Shown piece after piece: positions 47,236-58,436 of a stretch of 64,000 bases of DNA (position 1 is the first letter of the stretch; each line of letters starts with the position of its first letter). The notes under the pieces are model-generated. The model searched no databases. It saw nothing but the letters and a program-made list of their open reading frames with translations, and was not told where the DNA came from. This DNA is from Acanthamoeba lenticulata. Taxonomy: Eukaryota; Discosea; Longamoebia; Acanthamoebidae. Where the stretch lies: assembly GCA_002179805.1 (NCBI GenBank), contig NAVB01000443.1, positions 42,192 to 106,191 on the forward strand, given 5' to 3'. Made by a program: the position numbers and the translations under genes.

Positions 47236-48362
47236 TCACTTGTTGAAGGCCTTGAGGATCTCGAGGAGGGAGATGATGCCGATGGGCTTGCCGGCTTCGT
47301 CCACGACGTAGACGCGGTGGATGTGGTTGGAGACCAGCTTGTCCAGCACTTGGCCGAAGCTGGCGTGCGGGGAGACGGTGATGGGCGCGATGCCGCCGGG
47401 CTGGGTCTCCTGAACGAATTGGCTCACGGGCACGAACAGGCGAGCAAGCAGCTTGCCGTCGTAGCCGATGGCCTTGAGGTCCGACGCGCTGACATTGCCC
47501 ACAAGCTTGCCCTCAGCGTTGACAACGCCCACAGCGCTCACGCCACGCTCGTGGATGAGACGGAAGGCGTCGATGGCGTTGGCATCCTCGCGCACGGTGA
47601 TCACCTCGCCAAAGCCCAGCTTGAGCTCGTCCACAGTGGCGTCGGCCAGCTTCTCGAATCGCGCGATCCACTTGTAGATGAGGCGCGTGATGTGCGACTG
47701 GGTGACGATGGTGAGCACATCACCCGTGTTGTCCACCACAGGCACGCGATGCACGCGCCAGTTGATCATGAGGTCGATCGCGCTCGTCACCGGCGCGCGC
47801 TGGTCCACCGGGTGGTACGGGTTGCGCTTAGAGATGTCTGCTCTCACCAGTGTCCGTGACATGCATGAGCGCTCACGTCAGCATCACCCTCGTTGCGTGT
47901 GACATAAAGAGCGGGAAGGCGAACCGACGACGGTGCTGCAGGGTGCGTTCGCAAAGCTGCTGGAGGAGGCGAGGAGCTGGTCAAAGTCGGCACCGTCGAG
48001 TTCGCTCTTGGGGATGCTGAGCACACTGAGCGCATGGTGGACGAGGTCGACCATATCCACAAAACCCACCCACTTGTGCGCCTTGGCGTCAAGCACGGGC
48101 ACTGACAAGATCTTGTTTTCTACCAGTGTCTGCAGCACGTGTGGGGCCACAAGAGAAGATGGGAGTGTGAGGCAGGCGTAAAAAAAAATGCCAAAAAGAG
48201 TGAATCGATAAAAGCAGCGAAAGAGAAGGGGGGGACCTTGAAGACTTGGGCGATCGGTGTGTCAGTAGTGACTGAGATGAGGCGGCCATGATCTTCAGGA
48301 AACAGCTGGCGCACGTCAGTGTTTTTGAAGAGCGCAGAGGCTGAACTTTGGAAGTCCGACAT
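47236..48362 (-). CDS. Four-CBS-domain protein, AMPK-gamma-like
   Basis: Adenosine-nucleotide-sensing scaffold made only of CBS repeats. The start at 48362 (MSDFQSSASALFKNTDVRQL) precedes the first CBS, cut by an intron after TPIAQVFK; the repeat continues in the next exon (LVENKILSVPVLDAKAHKWV, GFVDMVDLVHHAL). The long last exon holds CBS2 (SAIDLMINWRVHRVPVVDNT, LTIVTQSHITRLIYKWI), CBS3 (IDAFRLIHERGVSAVGVVN, LVGNVSASDLKAIGYD) and CBS4 (LDKLVSNHIHRVYVVDEAGK, IGIISLLEILKAFNK). HRVPVVDN and HRVYVVDE are the His-Arg ligand motifs of SNF4/gamma subunits. No N-terminal kinase-binding extension is visible, so a stand-alone CBS protein like plant PV42/CBSX cannot be excluded. About 150 bp tail-to-tail with the ligase gene. 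Confidence 0.87.
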
Positions 48363-49282
48363 GAAGAAAGAAAAAGTAAATTGGCCCGAGTGCAATCTGG
48401 CTGAGTATTATGCAGAGAGCGCACAGAAAGAGAAGGGGCAGAGACTGTTTCTCTTGTCGACATGCTGTATGTCGACAGTCGAAATAGCGTGGAAAAGCCA
48501 ACGCGAGAATGCAAACTATCATCTGAAAAATCGAATGACCTCATCACCCTGCAATGCAACCTCAGCGACCACCGGTGATCACAAACCGAAGGTGCACCTC
48601 CCATAAAGAGAGAACACGCTTTTTTGCCTCTAGGTGAGCAACGGACTACGAGCTAGCTTACTGCCTTCCGCGGGAGTAACTGGGTGAAAGCATCTACAGC
48701 CCTCGGTGAGCCAGCCTCTGAGCTTCTGTCACTCGAGGCCCGATGGCTGGCGGCAACCACCGCTAGCTCCACAGCCCAGCACGCAATCCCCGACGGCCAC
48801 AAAACTCGTATTTATAAGAGACTGGCTCGCAGGTACGCGTGACCGACCAGACTCAGACTGGACCAGGCGCAGGTACACTCACTCCCATAACTCCCCCTCC
48901 ATTAAGGGCTCGTGCACACGCCGAGACGGTTGGGCGAGAAAGTACTCGACCAAGAAGGGCGGAAGGAGCCAGAGAAGACCGAGGAGCTTGGAAGAAGCGT
49001 TGCGCCTCTACGGTATCGTCCCCCTCCCGCCCTGCTGAACCACCCGGGTATGGGCGAGAAAACGAGAGAAATGGGTCAAGAAAAGAGAAGCTCCGGAGAG
49101 TTGGGAGAAAGTGGAGAGCAAAGACGTTTGGCCAACGGCAGAGCGCGCAGACAAGCATCACGTGACAAGCATTACGTCCTGTCACGTGACGCGCATCGGC
49201 ACTAAACACACAAAAAAACGCACAAAGAGGCAAAGAAGAAGGCCGCAACTCCTACGAGCAGGGTTACAGCTTCTTCCGACGC
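48363..49282. promoter_or_regulatory. Divergent upstream region, CBS protein / rhodopsin kinase
   Basis: About 920 bp between two divergent starts; must contain both promoters and 5' UTRs. A perfect inverted repeat lies at 48455-48477. Purine-rich stretches occupy 48950-49110. No coding potential was recognised on either strand. Confidence 0.5.
48455..48477. repeat. Perfect 9-bp inverted repeat
   Basis: TGTCGACAT, a five-base spacer GCTGT, then ATGTCGACA. Each arm contains the palindrome GTCGAC. It sits about 95-115 bp upstream of the CBS gene start, in either promoter DNA or 5' UTR. It could be a dimeric factor site or an RNA hairpin; nothing more can be said. Confidence 0.6.
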
Positions 49283-52200
49283 ATGCAGCACCTCACTTTC
49301 CCTTCTTCTTGGTTCTCTCGTGCGTCGTCTCCACAGCAGCAGACCAAATCTAAGCCGCACGTTTATTCGGTAGCCACTCCCCCAAGTGGTAGCTACGTCC
49401 CGAACCCCTACCAGTGGCCACCACGCACAGGCGGTAAGTCGCAGACGAGGCGGTTCTCTATGGACTCGAAGGATGCTTTGTCGTTCGCCGCCGGCGGAGT
49501 CGGTGATGGCGGCCTACCGCAACTCCCCGTCGTCGGCGGCCCAGTCAACAACAACATCAGCATCAGCATCAACAACACAGTTGGCGGCTCGGCGCGACGA
49601 AGCAGCCTACCTACGGGCAGCTTGCAGCATTCCACAGCAGGGGGCAGCTCTTCGCTTCCACCTATCCCGGCCCGATCATCAGCCAAAGCTCAACCAACAA
49701 TAGCCGAGCAGGCTGTGGGCAAGGGCAGGTGGATCGTGGTCCTTTCGCGATGCATAGTGCTCTTCTTCTTCAGCACCTGCCTCGCGCTGAGCATTGCTGA
49801 AGAGCACTTTGGCCTGCTTTCGCGCCTTGGCTGCATCTTCGCTCCGGACAGCAGTGCCACGCTGCGACAAATGGACAAGTACATCCTGGCCGTCGTGGTG
49901 AGCTTCGGTGTCAGCTTCGTTATCGACTTTCTCGGCGCACTCTACAGCGTCTCGCGTGAGAAACGCGTCCTCTACACGCTCTCCTCCTCCGTACACCTGC
50001 TCGGCGGGACCACCAAGGTGCTGCTCTACCTGCACGCCCTCCCGGTCCTCCTCGATTTTGCCGGCCGCCCGCTCTTCCTCATCCACTACCTCCAGTGGTA
50101 CACTCCTCCTCGATCCTCTTTCTCCCCTGGGCGACCTCAGGCGAGACGTGCGCGTTACAGTCGACTCCCGCTCCGCGTAACAAGTCGCTTACCTGCCTAT
50201 TTTCCCGCTTCTTCCCGCGACGCATTTTTGGAATTCTTTTGTGTTTTTTTTTGCTGGCAGGTCTTGCACGACGCCGATGCTGATCCTTCTGATCGGCCGC
50301 CTGTCCCTCGTCTCTCGGGACAAGCTGCTTCTCACCATGGTGCTCGACATCCTTACGATGGTTACGGGCTTCTTTTCTTCGTTCTGCTACAACATGGTGT
50401 TTGTCCTCTTCTGGGGCACACTCTCCTTCGTGTTCTTCTTCATGGTGCTCTACGGCGTGCACCACTTCATCCAGCTGGCCATCGCCCACTACCCCGGCAA
50501 GGAGCGCTCCTTCAATGGTCTTTTTGCCGTCACGGCTACTTGTTGGTCGGGTACGTCGCACGTTGTGAGACTCTGACGTCATCCCTGTGGAAGGCTGAAC
50601 TCTTTATCGCTTGCTGCAGTCTTCCCCATTATCTGGCTGCTGGGCGCCTTCGACCTGGTCAGCACGGACGTCGAACTCTACGCGTAAGTCTCGCCATCGC
50701 ACCCACCGGATCTGGGGATCTGCCCCAACACAAAAAAACAACTCACTAATCGTGTATGTCGCTTAACAGGTACCTGACCATCGACGTGTCTGTCAAGGTC
50801 GTCTTCTCCGTGTTTCTGCGCCAAGTGACCCTTTCCTCCCTCGAGCATCGTGAGGTTCAAGAATATGAGCGGTTCAAGGTTCGTTCCGGCCTCTTCATCT
50901 TCTCATCTTTATCTATATACGCGTCTATGATTTTTTGTTTCTTTTTTTGCTTCTACATCTACACTCGAATTCTGTCTATACTTCAATACCACTCGACACG
51001 TCATTCATGTATGTGTCCCCCCTCCCTTACGCAACGCAAGGATTTGAGTAAGCTTGAATACTTAAAAGCTGTGACTCTCGCGCTCGGCTACCAGGTACGC
51101 GCCGCGTTGTCGTGACCCCTTCACACACGCGCGCGAACGACACGCTTCTGCCCTTTTACAAATTTGGTCCTATGCGTCGTGTCGTTTCGCTTTCGTTCTT
51201 TTCGGGCATTTCGTGTCATCCTCTTCTTCTGCCATTGTTCTGCAGACTGTCCCTCCCTGGAACCGCTATCTGTCAAGCAAGCTCTCTTTTCGCTTTTTCT
51301 CTTCTGACACTCCACCACGGTCCAACAGGAAGCCAAAGAACAAGCAGAGTCCCTCGCGGAGCTCCACCGTCAGTTCCTGTCCAACATGAGCCACGAGATT
51401 CGCACCCCGCTCAAGTACGCGCCATGCTTTATGCCCTCGGGTGCAACTGAGGTGATTGGGCTCTCTCATGTTAACCTCCGTCTTTGTTTACAGTTCTGTG
51501 ATTGGCTTCAGCGGCCTCCTCATGGAGACCAACCTCGACCCTATCCAGCGGGACTACGCACGGTCCTCTCTCACCTCCGGCGAGGCCCTGCTTGGTAGGC
51601 TAGCTGCCTCTCCTTTTCGAAACACAATTTCATCGGGGGGGCTAACACACACATGATGACGCCAATGCTTGTGACCAGGCATCATCGACAATATCCTCGA
51701 GTTCTCCAAGTTTGAGAGCGACAAGGTGAAGCTCGAGCACGAGCCCTTCGATCTGGGTGCAGTGGTGGACGAGCTCGAGGACATCCTCACGCCGCTCACG
51801 CACAAGAAGAAGACCGAACTCATATTTGACTGCGGATCCGACGTTCCGCTCGGCCTCCGCGGCGACTCCTTCCGCCTCCGCCAAATTCTCATCAACCTCG
51901 TACGCGACCGCCCACCCCGCGCAAGATGTTGGTGTCGTGGAATGGTCGAGCTGACGTCAGCTCGCGGGGCGCTCAGGTCAACAATGCCATCAAGTTCAGC
52001 AACAAGGGCGGTGAAGTGATCGTCGCCGTGCGCACGAGCCAGTACCTCGCCCACGCCTCCTTCAATCAGGACGGCCCCGGATGGGTCGAGCTCTACTTCT
52101 CCGTCACCGACCGTGGCATCGGTACCGCACCTCCTTCTTTCCCTTTCCGTTCTCGCGCCTGTCCTGCTATCCTCCGTTGCGCTGCGACTCACCTGTGTTT

Positions 52201-53927
52201 GACCTCTTCGCTTGTGGGCAGGCATCGAGCCGGACAAAGTGGCGGACCTGTTCAAGCCCTTCTCGCAGGTGCAAAAGGGCAACGCTCGCAAGTTTGGAGG
52301 CTCCGGCCTGGGCCTCGCCATCTGCAGGAAGCTGGTGGAGGCCATGGACGGCCACATCTTTGTCGAGCGCACGGCGCCCGGAATGGGCTCCACCATCGCC
52401 TTCACGGTCAGGATGCAGCTGCTGGGCACCGCCAGGCTGCCCGGCGAGGCCGGCGAAGACACCGTCCAAGCGCTGACGCCAACCACCGTCGCCGTCGGCA
52501 GCGACAAGGTCGTCTCCGCGCCGCTGTCGGCCGTGACGTTCAGCAAGCTGTGCCTGCCGCAGGTCAACGGGAGCAAGCTGCGCGTATGCATCTTTGTCCG
52601 CAACGAGGCCCTCGGCCGGTGGCTCAAGCGAGTGATCAAGGACTGGGGCGCCAAGTGCAAGCGAATCAAGAGCACCAAGGTCTGGCACGACTCGAGCGAT
52701 ATCAGCGAGAGCTCGGACAGCTCCGGCGACGAGAATAACGGCAGCTCGCGCCGTGGCCGGCGACGGCAGTGGCGCAAGGACTGGATGGACGTGCTGGTGA
52801 AGCACCACCGCGGCTGGAACTTTGATACCATCCTCGCCGACTACTCCCTGCGCAAGCGAGGCGGCAACGCCAACGACGACAACAGCGACTTTGAGCTGGG
52901 CGGCGGCGGCAGTGGTGGCTCCTCGCGGCGACAGGCCAGCGGGCGCATGTCGACCGTGCACGCCGTGTACTTGATCAACTTTGAGGAGCGCATCATGATC
53001 GCCAAGCAGGGCCACCACGAGAGCGCCGAGATGGTCGGCGGCCAGCTGCGGCTCGTGGAGCACTTTTGTCCGAAGCCCATCAAGCTGCGCTTCCTCTTCC
53101 AGCAGCTCCAGAACATCTCCGGGACCGTGGAGCGCAGCGAGATGGATCCCTACAGCGCCGACCCACTCCTCGACGTGCCGGCGTCCAAGGTCCGACGGCG
53201 CCGGCGAAGCGGCAGCAAGTCCAGCGGCAGCGAGAGCATCAGCCCGCGCGAGTCCCGCAAGACCAACAAGGGCCACCGCAGGGGCGACAGCAGCAGCAGC
53301 GACCGCGACCGCCCCGACGACGACGACGACGACGCCAGCAAGGATCTTCGCGCGCTCGTGGTGGAGGACAATAAGATCAACCAGAAGGTGATCGGCGCCA
53401 TGCTCAAGCGACTGCACATAGAGCACGATTTTGCCGAGAACGGGTTGGAGGCGCTGGGCGTGCTCGGTCAGGGCCAACACTACGACCTCGTGTTCATGGA
53501 CATCCAGGTGCGTCAACGTTTAGCTTGTTTTGTGTCAATTACGTGTTCTTTGCAGCACTGTTTTAAGGCATACTAAAATGTGCCTATGATGGTGGTGCAG
53601 ATGCCTGTCATGGACGGGCTCACGGCAGCACGCGAGGTCCGAAGGCGGGAGGCGCAGGGTGAGCTGCCCGGGCCACCACGAAAGATCGTGGGCATCACCG
53701 CCTGCGCGATGAAGGAGGACCGCGACGCCTGTCTCCGAGCAGGTTCGTGCCATCATTCTTCTTGTTGTTTAGTCTCCTTGGCTTCGTCACCACCACCTGA
53801 CACCATCATTCTCTTGTCACATGCGCTATTCTTAGGGATGGACTACTACCTCTCCAAGCCCGTGAAGCTGGCGGGTCTCGTTGAGCTCTTGGACCGAGTA
53901 CAGGAGACCGCCAAGTCTCCTTTTTAA
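49283..53927 (+). CDS. Microbial rhodopsin - histidine kinase - response regulator
   Basis: Light-sensing hybrid kinase (enzyme rhodopsin). Twelve exons (49283-50097, 50261-50550, 50620-50683, 50770-50878, 51041-51094, 51329-51414, 51494-51594, 51679-51899, 51977-52121, 52222-53507, 53601-53742, 53836-53927) total 3405 nt, 1134 residues. A 150-residue Ser/Gly-rich N-terminus precedes seven helices. Helix C reads IHYLQWSCTTPMLIL (bacteriorhodopsin pattern RYADW..TTP), helix D keeps the Asp, helix F has WSVFPIIWLLG, and helix G has TIDVSVKVVF with the retinal Lys at about residue 399 and Asp four before. Then H box FLSNMSHEIRTPLN (His about 466), N box VNNAIKF, DRGIG, GGSGLGLAI; a degenerate receiver-like region (about 52570-53130); and an intact receiver (VVEDN, LVFMDIQMPVMDG with Asp about 1055, KPVK). 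Confidence 0.93.
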
Positions 53928-54124
53928 TTTTTGTACACAAGTGGCCGCGTGTGAACGACAACAGCATCGATCACCGCCCACAACAACTTCGACAAAACAA
54001 AACAAGAAAAAAAACTCATAAGATCATTTTTAAATAATTGTTGCTGGGCAATGGTTTTTGAGATAAAATGCGTGGAATGTGCTGAAAAGAGACACGCAAG
54101 ACACCAAGAGTAAGAGAAGACCCC

Positions 54125-55242
54125 ATGGCGGACGGCGAGTTTGACGAAGTGACCATTAAGCGCCTGCGCAAGGTGTTCAGTCTCTTGGACGAGGATGACA
54201 GCGGCACGCTAGAGGTACGTCTGGAAGAAGCTATTTACAACTATACTGCCTCCACGTTGTCGTTGTCGCCTGACACTCCGCGAGTATGTTGTCCAGACGG
54301 AGGAACTGAAGCTCATCCTAAACGAGCAAAGTGGCCACAACTTCTCTGACAACCAAATAGGAGGTGCCACCCTCACCAGCCACCCTCGCCCTTGGACGTG
54401 CGCGAGAGAGACTCGAACCTGACACAGTGGTTTGGTGGTCACCACCAAGCAGTGCTTATCAAATCGGTTAGCAGTAAGGGGGACAGCAAGGCGATCGACT
54501 TTGACGAGTTCTTGAAGCTCATCTCCTACACCCACAAGGTTGTGTTTTTCTGTACTCGCTTCCTTACTCTGAGGGTGGTCAGCTCATCACCAGAGACGTT
54601 CGCTTGTCGTGGGCTACACAGGTGCAGCGTCTCTTCAACCAGTTCGACGCCGATGGCAGCGGCTCCATCGACTTCGAGGTGCGGCCTGGCGTGTTGTTGT
54701 TTAAACCTATGGGCGTCTGACTCAACGCCATGGCTGGCAGGAGCTCGAAGAAGCGCTGAAGGCGGTGGGCTACAACTTCACGACCGACCAAGTCCGCCTT
54801 TTCCTCCACATGGTGCGTCTCCTCGCCATGTGCTTCTCCTCCACTTGGCGCTCACTTACCACGCAATGTGCGCGCTGATTGCAGGCGGACGAAGACGGCT
54901 CAGGCAGCATCGGATATGAGGAGTTCTTTCAGCTTGAGTTCTTCCTCAAGCGTGCCGAGATGCTGTTCTCTGCGGCTGACGAGGGTGCGGGCCTGCGCTC
55001 TCGAGGCATTTTGGGAGGAACGATCTGGCCTGACGTGGCGCTTGCTGCGTGCAGATGGGTCGGGCGACCTCTCATTTGAAGAACTCAAAGAACTGCTGCC
55101 TGTCTTGGATGTCGAAGCCAAGGACGAGGAAGACGTGATCAGGATGATGCAAGTGTTGGACAAGGACGAATCTGGCGAACTGTCCTTTGAGGAGTTTGTC
55201 AACCTCCTCTTCTGTCTCATGTACAATGTACGCCTCGAGTAG
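54125..55242 (+). CDS. Six-EF-hand calcium-binding protein
   Basis: Calmodulin/calbindin-like Ca2+ sensor of about 220-230 residues in seven or so small exons. EF1 DEDDSGTLETEE, EF2 degenerate (SKGDSKAIDFDEF), EF3 DADGSGSIDFEE, EF4 DEDGSGSIGYEE, EF5 DEDGSGDLSFEE (joined across the intron ending at 55053), EF6 DKDESGELSFEE. Five loops keep the acidic 1, 3, 5 and 12 positions, so five sites should bind calcium. No transmembrane or catalytic segment is present. Introns fall near loop boundaries, suggesting growth by hand duplication. It follows the rhodopsin kinase on the same strand, but independent transcription is likely. The start at 54125 is preceded by a plausible leader. Confidence 0.88.
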
Positions 55243-55466
55243 GCCCCTGGGGATTTCCCTATCAGATGATTGTGTGAAAGAATAGTGGCCAACGTCATCC
55301 TCAGCAACACGATCGTGTATCGTGTAAGGGGTGAGAATGCTTGGGAAGTCCTCTATTTGTGGTTCCTGGAAGAAGAATGTTTTTCTTCACCGAAAGTTTA
55401 ACGCAAAAGCTTGGACCGAAGCCGAAACCAAGTTTGTTGAAGCCATCAAGAGAGAAGAAGAGCATT

Positions 55467-58303
55467 ATGCAAGCACCCACGTACGTTGGGTTGGGCGTGT
55501 TCGCTCCCAAACTTGGGCACATGAAGCTGAATTCTTTTATTCCAACCAGAGAGGGAAGTTTGGAGGTGACGTGGGTCAACGAAAACCGCGTACTTCTGTT
55601 CCTGGACTCATCGTGCCTGACGTCGCCTGCCTCAGTCGGTCGAGCGCCACTTTTTTCTTCTAGTTGGTGAATTATAATGGCAATTACTGTTTCTTGCTGC
55701 AAAAGGAAAGAGCGGCGAAGCAGATGAACGTCGGGGAGGACCTGGTGCAGGTCTGCACGGAAGCATCGACGTCACCTCCGAGAACGAGCGTCCTCTGGAC
55801 TACTACCTCGTCAGCCAAGACCCCGTTCGTGCCTCTCCATCGAGCCTCAGTGATCTCGATCAAGCCTCATTCGGGCGAGGAAAGAGCCCGTACGTCTTCT
55901 TCTCGTCATCTTCATCACGTCTTTATCAGCGCCAGCATCATCGTCAGCATGAATGACAGCTAAAAGGCATGTCCTTCATTCAGGTGAAGGTGTATGTTCG
56001 TGCTGATGCCAACTCGTACGATATCCACTCGGCCTTGGCCAAAGCGGGCGTGTTCGCCGCAGGCGACACTCAGGAGGTACTGTCATCGTCGACGACTACT
56101 GGAAGAAGCCTCTTCGGTTCGTCCGCTTCCGAGAAGGTGATGAATCCCGATTCGTGCGCTGATTGACCACTGGGGTGCGTCCACTTCTAGGGGCAAGCAC
56201 CAACGCATCAGGCTTTACTTGAGCCATCCCGACCAGATCGATCACCATCGTCACTCCGCCAGGTGAGTCGATTATCGCTCCGCAAACTCACGTGATCCTC
56301 ATTCCTTTGATCGCTGATGACGCCTCTCCTCGCGCAGGGTTCGCCAAGTCGGGCCGTCAGCCGACGATCCAGCTCGCCGTCGCCAAGGACGCAAGATCCA
56401 ATCGATCAAGGCGGCATTTCACACCGCACACATGTCCGGTAGACTGCATCAAGCTCTTCCACCAGGGCGCTCTTCTCGGCGCATCGAATCACGAGTCCCA
56501 GGAGGAGAAGCGCAAGGTACGGCTTCCTTCGCTCATCTCTCGGTCGTGCGATGGATGGTAATGAACACACGTCTCCCTATGTGGATGGGCAACAGGACGA
56601 GAGGACTCTGCAGGATGCCAACCTGCGACGGCTCGCAGTTGGAGTGGCACTCGAGCCCAGGCCCAGGTGGGGAGCGCGAGAGGAAGTGGTCGATCCGATC
56701 GCCTCCTCTTGACGCGCCCAAGAAAGGTGGCGATGTCGTCCAGGTCGGGCGAACAAGAGCATCACTTCGCTGTACGCCTGCGCGCCTTCGCCCCACCTCC
56801 CCGACTGACAGATTTGCTTTACTGACATTCTTCCTGCTTACACAATGACAAAGCGGGTGGTTGTGGGACTATCAGCTCGCATTCAAGGGCGAGACGTTGG
56901 GGGAGTGGAAGACCTGGGGGCAGTGCGGCTTCGAAAATGGCACGTGGCTCGACCTCGTGCCTCGGCCTGGTCGATCCTACCAGATCTTCTACAAGAATCT
57001 GTCTGGTACACCCTGACGGCTCATCTTCTCGTCAAAAGAGGAAGAAGAAGCACTCAAGTCTCGCCGTGGTGACCATCATCCAGGCGGCACCAGGACCTTG
57101 GAGACAGGGCCGGAGTCGGCCGTTCCTTTCGTGAAAGGGCTCATCGAGGAGAAAGAAGGTAAGTCAGCCGCATTGAGGCCGCGCCGACAGAGCGTACCTT
57201 GAGCGCGCTCACTGCGGATGGCCATCTGGGCTGATAAACAGGCATACCGAGGGATCAGCAGCGTCTGATCTTTGCTGGCATGCAACTTGACGACGAAAGC
57301 ACCCTCGGGGATTATGCCATCCAACGCGAGTCTACGCTTCATCTGGTACTGAGGCTGCGGGGCGGTACGAACCACTTCATGATCCCTGATGATGATGAGG
57401 ACGAAGGGACCATCATGAACTAAACGTTGGCCAGGTGGAGCGCCCATGGGCCAGAAGTTCGTGGACATGGCCAATGAGGGCGCCATGGAGCGTCATCAGT
57501 GGAGCCGCAGTGCGCCTGCCTGGCGCGTCGCCGCGCCTGGGCTTTGCGTCGAGGGCCAGTGCCAGAATCAGGCGTGCCAAGCCTACGGCAAGAACGTGAT
57601 CATCAACAAGCGCTTTGCGACCTTTGACCTCCTGCTGGATGCGCACAGGTTTGCCTGCTTCCATCTCTGCTTCTTCTTCTTCTTCGTCGCCGTGAGGGGC
57701 CATGGCTCATCCATGGCGTCGTGGATGGGAACATGACAGTTGCAAGTGTCCGATGTGCTTCGAGTACGTGGAGCCATCGACGTGCGCCTTCAACAACTGC
57801 TGGTGGAAGTGGAGCGGAATCAAGAAGGGCGGACGTGGCCAACCGCCCATCAAGTACGTACATCCATCTTCACCATCTGTTCCTCTTCATGTGAGCTCGA
57901 TCTCAACTTCCTGCCCGTCGTCAGGTGCGGTGGTGATTGGCAAAAGGCAGGAGATGAGTACAGTCGATTTGCGGAGGACAAAGCGGGCACCGTCGAGTGG
58001 CTGCGCTTGCTCATCCACACCAAGCAGGTCGAGAGGGAAGGCAGCTTTGGCACAAGGAAGCCCCTCGAGATGTATGTGTCCCGCCCTGCTCTTTATGACG
58101 CGCAGTGAATCCGGCTCCGCCTTCTGCCTGACACCATTATGGCGCGTACGCGGTGCAGGTTCTGCAGCATATGTATCTGCGATATCGCGGGAGAGGACAG
58201 GGCCAAAGTGCTCTCGTGCGGTCACGGGTACCATCCCGAATGCATCGACCAGTGGACGAAACGCTCCTCCACCTGTCCCTACTGCCGCCAATCCATCTGC
58301 TGA
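55467..58303 (+). CDS. Ubiquitin-like domain / RING-H2 protein
   Basis: Likely E3 ligase with an internal ubiquitin-like domain. The 5' half is hard to model; supported exons include [20 protein letters not shown] (about 55707), [20 protein letters not shown] (about 55985) and [20 protein letters not shown] (about 56888). The Ubl runs from [20 protein letters not shown] across two introns to [20 protein letters not shown] and LVLRLRGG, then an intron (57365-57434) joins to [12 protein letters not shown] Cys-rich module follows ([58 protein letters not shown]), known as a companion of ubiquitin in protist proteins. The C-terminus is a RING-H2: [32 protein letters not shown]. Start and first exons are tentative. 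Confidence 0.7.
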
Positions 58304-58436
58304 TCTTGCGGTCGAATGGATCCAGACGCTGAAGGACCGCATGATGGCAATAAATGAATAAATGAATAAATGATGAATAAATAAACGAGAAAATTTGTTA
58401 TTACAACAAAATAAGGCCTCTCGAGAACCGCGTCGA

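Noticed and set aside
52167..53516. A 449-codon minus-strand open frame
   Set aside because: Antisense shadow of the histidine kinase/receiver exon. It is Ala/Val/Leu/His-rich because of GC-rich codon bias.
57365..57423. Apparent end of the ubiquitin-like protein at [16 protein letters not shown]
   Set aside because: GT donor after RLRG and AG acceptor at 57434 make this intronic. The spliced product reads on into the conserved Cys-rich module.
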